A DNA stretch of 15,695 bases from Oxalobacteraceae bacterium UBA6704 (GCA_002454505.1 DKJA01000173.1:1-15695); one strand, 5' to 3'; shown: positions 6,145 through 13,805, numbered from the stretch's first letter. Program-made: numbers and translations. The notes: generated by a model not told the origin, from the sequence alone.

Positions 6145-6582
6145 CTACAGGCCCCCGCGGCGCGCATCGACCAGCTTGCGCACGGTCTGGATGCACAGCA
6201 GGCCGCCGGCCGCCATGTAGGCCAGCGGCGTGCGGCCGCCGAAAATCGCGTTGCGGTTGGGGAGGGATACCCATTCGTCGGCCAGCTGGTCGCCGTACAG
6301 GATGTGCAGGGATTTGTAGATGCCGAGCAGGTAGGAGATGCGGGTGATGCGGTCGACCTCGAGCACGCGGTCGGGGTTCTTCTTCCAGTCGTAGTAAGAA
6401 CTGCTGGACAGGCCGCCCAGCAGTTCGCGGGCATCGTCGTCGCGGAGCTTCCAGGCGGCGGCCAGCTTGAAAAAACCTTTCAGCGCCGACTTCGACAGGC
6501 GCTCCCGTTCTTCCCTCGCGTTGAGGTCGACGGGCAGCGAGACTTCAAAACGGCTTTTCGGGTAGGCAAAGGCGGGATGCAT
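6145..6582 (-). CDS. MbcA/ParS/Xre-family antitoxin (DUF2384) of the RES toxin
   Basis: 145 aa. Residues about 30-88 form an Xre-like helix-turn-helix region (LSKSALKGFFKLAAAWKL, then LSSSSYYDWKKNP). Residues about 90-142 match the DUF2384/MbcA-ParS toxin-binding domain: ILYGDQLADEWVSLPN, FGGRTPLAYMAAGG and the closing IQTVRKLVDARRG. Such antitoxins insert their C-terminal region into the RES active site and repress their own promoter. GGAGGA at 6586-6591 lies just upstream of the ATG at 6582. The gene is first in the transcript, the usual antitoxin-toxin order, and its stop abuts the toxin start. Confidence 0.92.
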   Translation of the reverse strand: MHPAFAYPKSRFEVSLPVDLNAREERERLSKSALKGFFKLAAAWKLRDDDARELLGGLSSSSYYDWKKNPDRVLEVDRITRISYLLGIYKSLHILYGDQLADEWVSLPNRNAIFGGRTPLAYMAAGGLLCIQTVRKLVDARRGGL

Positions 6583-6590
6583 GATTCCTC

Positions 6591-6632
6591 CGGTTTTGGA
6601 TTATTTATACTCCGTTTTCGAATTCATTGCAA
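6591..6632 (-). promoter_or_regulatory. Toxin-antitoxin promoter with overlapping operator-like repeats
   Basis: On the minus strand TTGCAA (6632-6627) and TATAAA (6609-6604) are separated by exactly 17 bp, a strong sigma-70 layout, giving a predicted start near 6597 and a leader of about 15 nt. An imperfect palindrome, GGATTATTTATACTCC (6598-6613, 6 of 7 arm positions paired), covers the -10 box. CGGTTTTGGA (6591-6600) and CCGTTTTCGA (6612-6621) are direct repeats 21 bp apart, two helical turns. This fits autorepression by the antitoxin, which is inference. Confidence 0.7.
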
Positions 6633-6705
6633 GCGGCCCGCGCCAGGCAAAGCGCCGCTCCATGCTACGGCTCGCCTGCGGTGCGCCGCCGCTGCCGCGT
6701 CGGCC

Positions 6706-6711
6706 TAGAAT
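6706..6711 (+). promoter_or_regulatory. Possible -10 box of the uncharacterised gene at 6755
   Basis: TAGAAT lies 43 bp upstream of the ATG at 6755 in otherwise very GC-rich sequence. The position 17 bp upstream (GCGCCG) does not resemble a -35 box, so this is only a weak candidate. Confidence 0.25.
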
Positions 6712-6754
6712 CCGGGAACGCGATCCCGAATCGCCATTCACGCCAAAGAATGTC

Positions 6755-7624
6755 ATGAAAGCAAACCCCATCGCACCGGCGGGCGTTCCCGTCGTCGAGC
6801 AGAAGACCGTCCCGAAAGCCGCCGAAGCCGCTGACAGCGCGGCACAAGCAACGCCGGCCGGCGATTCGGTCAGCCTGTCCGGATATGCTCTGATGCTGTC
6901 CCGGCTGTACGGCGGCGCCGATCCCAGCTCGATGATCGCTTCGTTCGACGGCGGCCCGGTCGCTGCCCATCTCACCGGCGAAGATCGCGCGCTGCTGGCA
7001 AGGATGTACGACTACAGCGTGCAGAACGGCATCGATCTGCAGCACGTGGATGCGCTGGCGACCGATCTGGGGTCTTATCGCGCGTCGCCAGACACGGTGC
7101 GGGGCGCGGATTTATACGATCTCAGCGGACGGAAGATCCATGTGGCCTTCTCGGATACCGACCAAGCGCTTGCCGGGCGCATCGCGGCAGCAGCTTCTAC
7201 CTCCGAGCTCGACCAGGGTTATCTGCAGTCGCGGCTGATCCCCGGCGGCCGCTTCGCCAATTTCGACTTCCTCGAACGGATGGTCAAGACGTTTTCCAGC
7301 ACGCCGCAGGACGATCATGGTGTCATCGGTGCCTATGACCCCGCGAAGAACCGCGCTGTCGTGACTGTGGAGGACGAGATCACCATGCCCGTTCCCGTTG
7401 CCCACTTCGAGAGCGACGAAACAGGCCGGTCGTGGAAGCAGAAGGATGCCTCGAGCGATGTGGATACGGCGAACGCGGAGATATTGAAGCGGTTGAACAG
7501 CAATGGCGGCGCAAACAGGGACCTCGTGACGTTTCTGCTGGGGTTCGCCCGGCACGAAGGAACGCCAGCGAACAGCTTCCTGCATCTGTTGTCGGCCATC
7601 CCGCCAACCGATACCGAACGCTGA
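6755..7624 (+). CDS. Uncharacterised protein
   Basis: 289 aa from the ATG at 6755 (AAAGAA 6 nt upstream). The open frame extends back to 6581, but that would overlap the antitoxin start and its promoter and adds an Arg/Pro-rich stretch that looks non-coding. No family was recognised. Residues about 1-36 are low-complexity Ala/Pro/Val/Lys, then DSVSLSGYALMLSRLYGG, then an acidic, soluble, mixed alpha/beta body. There is no cysteine, no convincing signal peptide and no membrane segment; one Trp is present. The disordered amino end would suit a type III or flagellar-type export signal, but this is speculation. The gene diverges from the toxin-antitoxin operon and converges with recJ (24 bp between stops). 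Confidence 0.7.
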   Translation: MKANPIAPAGVPVVEQKTVPKAAEAADSAAQATPAGDSVSLSGYALMLSRLYGGADPSSMIASFDGGPVAAHLTGEDRALLARMYDYSVQNGIDLQHVDALATDLGSYRASPDTVRGADLYDLSGRKIHVAFSDTDQALAGRIAAAASTSELDQGYLQSRLIPGGRFANFDFLERMVKTFSSTPQDDHGVIGAYDPAKNRAVVTVEDEITMPVPVAHFESDETGRSWKQKDASSDVDTANAEILKRLNSNGGANRDLVTFLLGFARHEGTPANSFLHLLSAIPPTDTER

Positions 7625-7648
7625 TCCGCTAACATCCGCTGCACATCC

Positions 7649-9343
7649 TCAGGCCGGCTCGGCATGCTCCACCAGCAGCTGCACCCGCGTAGTGCCGTTG
7701 TATTCGTTCGCATCGAGCCGGAACGCCACGCGCGCCCGCTCGCCCAGCGAGTCGGTGTGGCCAAACCAGATGGCGTCGTAGCGGGCGCCGTTCTTTTCCA
7801 GCTGCAGTTTCAGGTGGCGCTCCTTCAGGATGCGCTGGCTCACCACGCGGAACTCGTCGCAGAACACGGGCGGCGCGAAGCCCTGGCCCCACACGATGCC
7901 GTCCATCAGTTCGATGAACTGGGTGGTGTAGTAGGCATCTTCCAGCGGACCGTCCGTCTCCACCACGCGTTCCAGCTGGTGTTCGGACAGCCAGGCCTGG
8001 CCGACGGCCTCGAACGCCTGCGCGAACGCGTCGAACGCATCGGCGCGGATCGACAGGCCTGCCGCCATCGCATGGCCGCCGAACTTGTCGATCAGGCTGG
8101 GCGCCCGTTTCGACACGAGGTCCAGCGCATCGCGCAGGTGAAAACCGGCGATCGAGCGGCCGGAACCCTTGATCCAGCCGTCGCCGGCCGGGGCGAACGT
8201 GATCGTGGGGCGGTAGAACTTCTCTTTCAGGCGCGAGGCAACGATGCCGATCACGCCCTGGTGCCACGATTCGTCGAAGACGGCGATGGTGCTGCTTTGC
8301 GTCGGCTGGAAGTCGTCCAGGTGCAGCAGCGCCGTATCCTGCATTTCCGCTTCGATTTCGCGGCGTTTCAGGTTGATCTCGTTGAGCTGCTGGGCCAGTG
8401 CCCAGGCGCGGCCTTCGTCGTCGGTGACGAGGCATTCGATCCCCAGCGACATGTCCTGCAGCCGGCCGGCGGCATTCAGCCGCGGCCCGACAGCAAAGCC
8501 CAGGTCGAACGGCGTGGCGCTGCGCGCTTCCCGGCCGGCCACGCGGAACAGCGCGGCCACGCCGGCGTGCATGCGGCCCGCGCGCATCCGCTTCAGGCCC
8601 TGCGCCACGAGGATGCGGTTGTTCGTGTCCAGTTTGACGACGTCGGCCACGGTGCCCAGCGCAACGAGGTCGAGCAGCGCATCGAGCTTCGGCTGCGTCT
8701 GCGCATCGAACACGCCGCGGCGGCGCAGTTCCGCGCGCAGGGCCAGCAGCACGTAGAACACCACGCCCACGCCGGCCAGGTTCTTCGACGGGAAGCCGCA
8801 GGCCGGCTGGTTCGGGTTGACGATCACGCGCGCATCGGGCAGCCGGTCGCCCGGCAGGTGGTGGTCGGTGACGACCACTTCGATGCCGCGGCGCTTGGCT
8901 TCCTCGACGCCGTCGATGCTGGCGATGCCGTTATCGACGGTGATGATGATGTCCGGGTTTTTTTCGCGGGCGGTCAGCGCAACGATTTCCGGCGTCAGCC
9001 CGTAGCCGTATTCGAAGCGGTTGGGGACGATGAAGTCCACGTCCGCACCCATCGAGCGCAGGCCGCGCAGCGCCGTGGCGCAGGCCGTGGCGCCGTCGCA
9101 GTCGTAGTCGGCCACGATGACCATGCGCTTGTTCGCGGCGATCGCATCGGCGAGGAAGGTGGCGGCCGCGTCGATATGCAGCAGGCCGGGCGGCGGGATC
9201 AGCGCCGCCAGCTCGGACGACAGGTCCTTCGGATCGGTGAGCCCGCGGGCGGCAAACAGCCGCGCCAGCACGGGATGGATGCCGCCCTGGCGCAGCATTT
9301 CCGATTCGCGGAAAGGGCAGGGACGGTTGGCGATACGGGTCAT
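7649..9343 (-). CDS. recJ: Single-stranded-DNA-specific 5'-3' exonuclease RecJ
   Basis: 564 aa, the normal RecJ length. The DHH catalytic core shows VADYDCDGATA (77-87), TVDNGIAS (135-142) and VTDHHLPG (158-165), whose Asp and His residues bind the two metal ions; NPNQP at 176-180 and GPRLNAAGRL at 286-295 are further RecJ hallmarks. The DHHA1 part has HQGVIGIVASR (361-371) and FGGHAMAAG (421-429), followed by the OB domain. In motif I a Cys replaces the usual Ala and an Ala replaces the final Ser, both outside the metal ligands. RecJ resects 5' ends in RecFOR recombination, mismatch repair and base excision repair. The start lies 10 bp after the RpfE-type gene, so the two form an operon. There is no prfB downstream, unlike in E. 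coli. Confidence 0.97.
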   Translation of the reverse strand: MTRIANRPCPFRESEMLRQGGIHPVLARLFAARGLTDPKDLSSELAALIPPPGLLHIDAAATFLADAIAANKRMVIVADYDCDGATACATALRGLRSMGADVDFIVPNRFEYGYGLTPEIVALTAREKNPDIIITVDNGIASIDGVEEAKRRGIEVVVTDHHLPGDRLPDARVIVNPNQPACGFPSKNLAGVGVVFYVLLALRAELRRRGVFDAQTQPKLDALLDLVALGTVADVVKLDTNNRILVAQGLKRMRAGRMHAGVAALFRVAGREARSATPFDLGFAVGPRLNAAGRLQDMSLGIECLVTDDEGRAWALAQQLNEINLKRREIEAEMQDTALLHLDDFQPTQSSTIAVFDESWHQGVIGIVASRLKEKFYRPTITFAPAGDGWIKGSGRSIAGFHLRDALDLVSKRAPSLIDKFGGHAMAAGLSIRADAFDAFAQAFEAVGQAWLSEHQLERVVETDGPLEDAYYTTQFIELMDGIVWGQGFAPPVFCDEFRVVSQRILKERHLKLQLEKNGARYDAIWFGHTDSLGERARVAFRLDANEYNGTTRVQLLVEHAEPA

Positions 9344-9353
9344 GTCAGCAACT

Positions 9354-10391
9354 TCATGTTAGCAAATTCGTCAGGGTTGGCGGGCGCCAGAACTTATGCA
9401 GCGCCATTTTGTTCGTGTGCGTGGCGGTCCAGCCGCGGCGGTTCGTCAGCACGATGGTGGCGTCCTTTACCGTGCCGGATTTCAAACCGGCCAGCAGCGG
9501 CGCGAACCATTGTTCTTCCAGCTGCTGCAGGCGCTGCAGCCAGGTGCCCCAGTCCTCGGCGAGGCCGGCGGAGACGAGCTGGCCGGCGACAGCCAGGCGA
9601 TGAGGAGCGTTTTTCGTCCCCCCATCGGCCAGCCATTGGATCGCGGTGGTGTCGCGCAGTTCCGGCTGCGCCAGTGCGTCGAGCCAGCCGGGCGCGCCTC
9701 TGGTGGCCAGCGGCACGTCGATGCGGGGCTGGTCGGCGGCGGCGCCGGCCCAGATCCAGAACGAATTGACGGGTGCCTTGCGCGGCTCGTTGACGGGGTG
9801 GCTGTGCCACAGCATCTGCACCTCGTTCTGCAGCCGGCGGAAGTCGCGGGCCGCGGCGCCGGCCGGCATCCATGTGTGCAGGTTGTCGCCGGTGGCCGCG
9901 TCCGGCGACGCCGTGGCCAGGTCGGCCCAGTCGTCCGCGCGCAGGAACCAGGTGCGGGCGTCGCCATACACGAGCGCCATGCCAGGCGCATCGAATAGCG
10001 GCTGGGCCGCTTCGAACAGCGTGCGCGACTCGGCGTCCGTCAGCTGCAGGTTGCGCAGGTCCGGCATCATCAGGTGCGTGCCGACCTGCACGTGCACCGG
10101 GTGGCAGATGAACCAGTGGCCCGCGTCCGGCTGCAGGCCGAAGCCGCGCATCACGGCCGGCGCAAACGGCGCGGCCGGCTGGATGGCCGGATCGCCCGCC
10201 AGGCCGCAGGCATGCGCCAGCCAGGCTTCGTGCGGCAGCAGGCGCGTGTCGGGATCGAACGCATGCGCAGCGTGGGTTGTATTGCGAGAAAGTAAAGTCG
10301 CCAGCGACGGGGCCTGCAGGGAGCGGATGAGGTCCGGCGCCATTTCGGCCGGCGGAAGACCAAACGGTACGACGAGGGTGGTGGAATGCAT
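9354..10391 (-). CDS. RpfE-type conserved protein (often annotated as phosphoglycerate mutase-like regulatory protein)
   Basis: 345 aa, soluble. The frame contains the hallmarks of the family that includes Xanthomonas RpfE: an amino-terminal LVVPFGLPPAEMAPDLIRSLQAPSLATLLSR, HWFICHPVHVQVGTHLMM (about 92-109), a central FRRLQNEVQMLWHSHPVNEPR and PVNSFWIWAGG-like stretch (PVNSFWIWAGAA here). The biochemical role is not established; the name comes from the rpf pathogenicity-regulation cluster, where rpfE also adjoins recJ. The ATG at 10391 is preferred because family similarity begins within a few residues of it, even though no ribosome-binding site precedes it and a TATAAT box ends 5 nt upstream (see the promoter entry). 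The mRNA is therefore probably leaderless. The stop is 10 bp before recJ. Confidence 0.8.
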   Translation of the reverse strand: MHSTTLVVPFGLPPAEMAPDLIRSLQAPSLATLLSRNTTHAAHAFDPDTRLLPHEAWLAHACGLAGDPAIQPAAPFAPAVMRGFGLQPDAGHWFICHPVHVQVGTHLMMPDLRNLQLTDAESRTLFEAAQPLFDAPGMALVYGDARTWFLRADDWADLATASPDAATGDNLHTWMPAGAAARDFRRLQNEVQMLWHSHPVNEPRKAPVNSFWIWAGAAADQPRIDVPLATRGAPGWLDALAQPELRDTTAIQWLADGGTKNAPHRLAVAGQLVSAGLAEDWGTWLQRLQQLEEQWFAPLLAGLKSGTVKDATIVLTNRRGWTATHTNKMALHKFWRPPTLTNLLT

Positions 10392-10396
10392 GCGGC

Positions 10397-10402
10397 ATTA
10401 TA
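10397..10402 (-). promoter_or_regulatory. Consensus -10 box 5 nt upstream of the RpfE-type gene start
   Basis: TATAAT reads from 10402 to 10397 on the minus strand; five nucleotides separate it from the ATG at 10391. Transcription would start at or next to the A of the ATG, giving a leaderless mRNA for this gene and recJ. The -35 position at 17-bp spacing (ATGCCG) is a poor match. The rest of the 152-bp divergent gap (10392-10543) should also hold the lolC promoter, but no convincing -35/-10 pair was found on the plus strand. Confidence 0.55.
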
Positions 10403-10543
10403 TTGGATCGCGGAGGTGCCGGCATGGCGCAGTTGTCGCGGCACTTAACTCAGCAGTAAGCCATCGAATGCTGTTTATATGGCAAACTGCTCACTTTCGC
10501 GTCCTTTCGTCACCCGATTCATCATCCAATTCGTCACCAATTC

Positions 10544-11806
10544 ATGAGTTTCATGCACAAGATGCCGTTCGAGCTGCTGGTCGGGCTGCGTTACACGCGC
10601 GCCGGCAAGCGCAGCGGCCGCAACAGCTTCATCTCGTTCATCTCCGCCATTTCGATGGCCGGCATCGGCCTGGGCGTGGCCGCGCTGATCATCGTGCTGT
10701 CCGTGTATAACGGCTTTCAGAAGGAAGTCACGGCGCGCATGCTGTCCGTGCTGGGCCATATCGAGATCTACCAGATGGGCGGCCCTATGCCCGACTGGCA
10801 CGCGACCGCCCGCAATGCCTTCGCCAATCCGGAAGTGAAGGGCGCCGCGCCGTTCGTCGAGCTGCAGGCGCTGCTGGCGCATGGCGGCGACGTGCTGCGG
10901 CCGGCAGTCGTGCGCGGCATCCTGCCGGAAGAAGAGGGCAAGGTGTCCGAAGTGCCGCAGCAGGTCAAGCAGGGCAGCCTGGCCGACTTGCGCCCCGGCG
11001 CGTTCAATATCGTGCTGGGCGTCGAACTGGCCAAGGCACTGGAAGTGAAGGTGGGCGGCAAGGTGGCGATGGCGCTGGCCGAAGGTGGCATGGCGGGCGG
11101 CGCGCCGGCGATGCGCACGTTCACCGTGGTCGGTATTTTCGAAGTGGGCCACAACGATTTCGATTCGTCGTTGGCTTATGTGCACCTGGAGGACGGACAG
11201 CGCTTGCTCAATCTCCCCGGTCCGTTCGGCCTGCGGCTGCGCGTGGCGGACGTGCAGGAAGCGCCGCGCGTGGCGTTCGAGCTGAAACAGACGATGGGCG
11301 GCGACCTGCTGATCCGCGACTGGTCGAAGCTGAACACCAACTGGTTCGCCGCCGTGCAGACGCAGAAGCGCATGATGTTCATCATCCTCACGCTGATCAT
11401 CGCGGTGGCCGCGTTCAACCTCGTGGCCACGCTGGTGATGACGGTGACCGACAAGCAGGCCGACATCGCCATCCTGCGCACGCTGGGCGCATCCCCCGGG
11501 TCGATCATGAAGATCTTCATGGTGCAGGGCGCGCTTGTCGGCGTCATCGGCACGGCGCTGGGCATCGCCGGCGGCGTGCTGATCGCGCTGAATGTCGGCG
11601 TGATCGTGCCGGCCATCGAGACGCTGCTGGGCATGAAATTCCTCGCCAAGGACATCTACTTCATCAGCGCCGTGCCGTCCGACCTGCGCTGGCCGGACGT
11701 GGCCGCGATCGGCGCCACCGCCGTGGGGCTGGCTTTCGTGGCCACGCTGTACCCTAGCTGGTGGGCTGCGCGCGTAAAACCTGCCGAGGCGCTGCGCTAT
11801 GAATAA
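10544..11806 (+). CDS. lolC: Lipoprotein-releasing ABC transporter permease, first copy (LolC/LolE/LolF type)
   Basis: 420 aa. Four membrane segments (about 29-54, 277-300, 323-352, 385-404) surround a large periplasmic domain (about 56-275), the LolC/E topology. The amino end PFELLVGLRYTRAGKRSGRN, DWSKLNTNWFAAVQTQKRMMF (259-279), the FtsX-like AILRTLGASPGSIMKIF and the closing WWAARVKPAEALRYE are family hallmarks. With LolD it would release outer-membrane lipoproteins from the inner membrane to LolA. The start is supported because MSFMHKMPFE aligns without gaps with MSLIKNLPFE of the next gene; the ribosome-binding site is weak. The next gene is a close paralogue, about three-quarters identical at both ends by eye, so the LolC/LolE naming is by position only. 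Confidence 0.93.
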   Translation: MSFMHKMPFELLVGLRYTRAGKRSGRNSFISFISAISMAGIGLGVAALIIVLSVYNGFQKEVTARMLSVLGHIEIYQMGGPMPDWHATARNAFANPEVKGAAPFVELQALLAHGGDVLRPAVVRGILPEEEGKVSEVPQQVKQGSLADLRPGAFNIVLGVELAKALEVKVGGKVAMALAEGGMAGGAPAMRTFTVVGIFEVGHNDFDSSLAYVHLEDGQRLLNLPGPFGLRLRVADVQEAPRVAFELKQTMGGDLLIRDWSKLNTNWFAAVQTQKRMMFIILTLIIAVAAFNLVATLVMTVTDKQADIAILRTLGASPGSIMKIFMVQGALVGVIGTALGIAGGVLIALNVGVIVPAIETLLGMKFLAKDIYFISAVPSDLRWPDVAAIGATAVGLAFVATLYPSWWAARVKPAEALRYE

Positions 11807-11863
11807 GGGGCTGCGTCTGCATGGTTTGTGGCACACTGCGGCCTCACGATTTTCGGAATCCCA

Positions 11864-13132
11864 ATGAGTCTCATCAAGAACCTGCCGTTTGAATGGCTGG
11901 TCGGCCTGCGCTACACGCGCGCCGGCAAGCGCAGCGGCCGCAATGGCTTCATCTCGTTCATCTCGCTGATCTCGATGAGCGGCATCGCGCTGGGCGTGGG
12001 CGCGCTGATCGTCGTGCTGTCCGTGATGAACGGTTTTCAGAAGGACGTGACGGACCGCATGCTGTCCGTGCTGGCGCACGTGGAAGTGTTCGACGCGCAG
12101 GCCGGCATGCCGGACTGGCAGGAGCAGGCCAAGAACGCGCTGCGCCATCCCGAGGTCAAGGGCGCGGCACCATTCTCCGAAACGCAGGCGGGCCTGATGA
12201 ACGGGGGCGAAGCGCTGCGCCCGGCGATGGTGCGCGGCGTGCTGCCCGAGGAAGAGCCGGCCGTGTCGGATGTCGCCAAGCACATCAAGCTTGGCAGCTT
12301 TGCTGCGCTGAAGCCGGGCGAATTCAATATCGTGCTGGGTGTGGATCTGGCGCGGGCCCTGGGCGTGGACATCGGTGGCAAGGTCACCATGGTCCTCCCG
12401 CAGGGGACCGTGACGCCGGCCGGCCTCGTGCCGCGCATGCGCTCGTTCACCGTCGTCGGCATCTTCTCTGCGCAGCACCAGGAATTCGATGCGGGCATGG
12501 CCTTCATTCATTTGCAGGATGCGCAGCGGATGCTGCGCATGGCCGCGCCGTCCGGCCTGCGCCTGCGCCTGGCGGACATGCACCGCGCGCCGCAAGTGGC
12601 TGAAGAGTTGAAGAAAATGCTGCCGGCGCATCTGACGGTGCGCGACTGGTCGAAGCTGAACGCCAACTGGTTCGCCGCCGTACAGACGGAAAAACGCATG
12701 ATGTTCATCATCCTCACGTTGATCGTTGCGGTGGCTGCCTTCAACCTCGTGTCGACGCTGGTGATGACGGTGACCGACAAGCAGCCGGACATCGCCATCC
12801 TGCGCACACTGGGCGCGTCGCCCGCATCGATCATGAAGATCTTCGTCATCCAGGGCGCGCTGGTGGGCCTGCTGGGCACCGCCATCGGCGTGACCGGCGG
12901 CGTGCTGGTGGCGCAGAACATCGACGTGATCGTACCGTTTATCGAACATTTATTGGGAGTGCAGTTCTTGTCGAAGGATATCTACTACATCACCACCGTG
13001 CCGTCGGACATGCGCTGGCCGGACGTGACGAAGATCGGCGCGATCGCCGTCGTGCTGGCCTTCGTGGCCACGCTGTACCCGAGCCGCTGGGCGGCCAAGG
13101 TGAAACCGGCGGAGGCGCTGCGCTATGAGTGA
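11864..13132 (+). CDS. lolE: Lipoprotein-releasing ABC transporter permease, second copy (LolC/LolE/LolF type)
   Basis: 422 aa from the ATG at 11864, chosen over an in-frame GTG at 11828 because the amino end then matches the upstream paralogue and GGAA precedes it by 6 nt. Topology is the same: four membrane segments with a periplasmic domain between the first and second. Shared motifs include GLRYTRAGKRSGRNGF, RDWSKLNANWFAAVQTEKRM, the LVMTVTDKQPDIAILRTLG stretch and RWAAKVKPAEALRYE. The main differences from the first copy lie in the periplasmic domain (residues about 75-140 and 180-255), where substrate or partner specificity would be set. The last 8 nt overlap the lolD start. Two permeases with one ATPase fit a heteromeric LolCD2E complex, but the two are far more alike than E. 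coli LolC and LolE. Confidence 0.93.
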   Translation: MSLIKNLPFEWLVGLRYTRAGKRSGRNGFISFISLISMSGIALGVGALIVVLSVMNGFQKDVTDRMLSVLAHVEVFDAQAGMPDWQEQAKNALRHPEVKGAAPFSETQAGLMNGGEALRPAMVRGVLPEEEPAVSDVAKHIKLGSFAALKPGEFNIVLGVDLARALGVDIGGKVTMVLPQGTVTPAGLVPRMRSFTVVGIFSAQHQEFDAGMAFIHLQDAQRMLRMAAPSGLRLRLADMHRAPQVAEELKKMLPAHLTVRDWSKLNANWFAAVQTEKRMMFIILTLIVAVAAFNLVSTLVMTVTDKQPDIAILRTLGASPASIMKIFVIQGALVGLLGTAIGVTGGVLVAQNIDVIVPFIEHLLGVQFLSKDIYYITTVPSDMRWPDVTKIGAIAVVLAFVATLYPSRWAAKVKPAEALRYE

Positions 13133-13805
13133 TGCAGTCCTTTCGTGCCGTAACCTCGGCAAGACGTTCACCCAGGGCAGCTACTCCGTCAAGGTGCTGG
13201 CCGGGATCGACTTCGAAGTGCGGCGCGGCGAACGCGTAGCCATCATCGGCGCCTCCGGCTCCGGCAAGTCCACGCTGCTGCACCTGCTGGGCGGGCTCGA
13301 TACGCCGACCACGGGCAACGTGACGCTGCAGGGCAAGGACTTCGCCCAGCTGTCGGAAACGGCGCGCGGCGATCTGCGCAACCAGGCGCTGGGCTTCGTC
13401 TACCAGTTCCACCACCTGCTGCCGGAATTCTCCGCGCTGGACAATGTGGCGATGCCGCTGATGATCCGCCGCCTGAAGCGCGCGCTGGCCCAGGAACAGG
13501 CGCAGCAGATGCTGGCCCGCGTCAATCTGGCCAAGCGCGTGACGCACGTGCCGGGCGAACTGTCCGGCGGCGAGCGGCAGCGCGTGGCGCTGGCTCGAGC
13601 ACTCGTCACGCAGCCGGCCTGCGTGCTGGCCGACGAACCGACCGGCAACCTCGATCACAGCACGGCCGAACAGATCTTCGACCTCATGCTGGAGCTGTCC
13701 CGCACGCTGGGTACCGCATTCGTGATCGTCACGCACGATCCGGAGCTGGCGCGCCGCTGCGACCGCGTGCTGCGGCTGACGGACGAAGGCCTGAAGCCGG
13801 AGTAA
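13125..13805 (+). CDS. lolD: Lipoprotein-releasing ABC transporter ATPase LolD
   Basis: 226 aa, the usual LolD length. Walker A GASGSGKST (42-50), Q-loop Gln94 in FVYQFHHLLPEF, ABC signature LSGGERQR (146-153), Walker B VLADEPTGNLD (167-177, catalytic Glu171) and the switch histidine in VIVTHDPE are all present. The YQFHHLLPEF sequence at the Q-loop is typical of the LolD branch and separates it from MacB and FtsE. The ATG overlaps the preceding permease stop by 8 nt, with GGAGG 9 nt upstream inside that gene, so translation is coupled. The protein drives lipoprotein extraction at the inner membrane. Confidence 0.96.
   Translation: MSDAVLSCRNLGKTFTQGSYSVKVLAGIDFEVRRGERVAIIGASGSGKSTLLHLLGGLDTPTTGNVTLQGKDFAQLSETARGDLRNQALGFVYQFHHLLPEFSALDNVAMPLMIRRLKRALAQEQAQQMLARVNLAKRVTHVPGELSGGERQRVALARALVTQPACVLADEPTGNLDHSTAEQIFDLMLELSRTLGTAFVIVTHDPELARRCDRVLRLTDEGLKPE

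Noticed and set aside
7622..7638. Short tandem ATCCGCT repeat between the uncharacterised gene and recJ
   Set aside because: Two 7-bp copies with a 3-nt gap are within chance expectation, and no hairpin or terminator accompanies them.
7664..9769. A 701-codon plus-strand open frame opposite recJ and part of the RpfE-type gene
   Set aside because: recJ on the other strand carries all catalytic motifs; the plus-strand translation has compositional bias and no recognisable fold.
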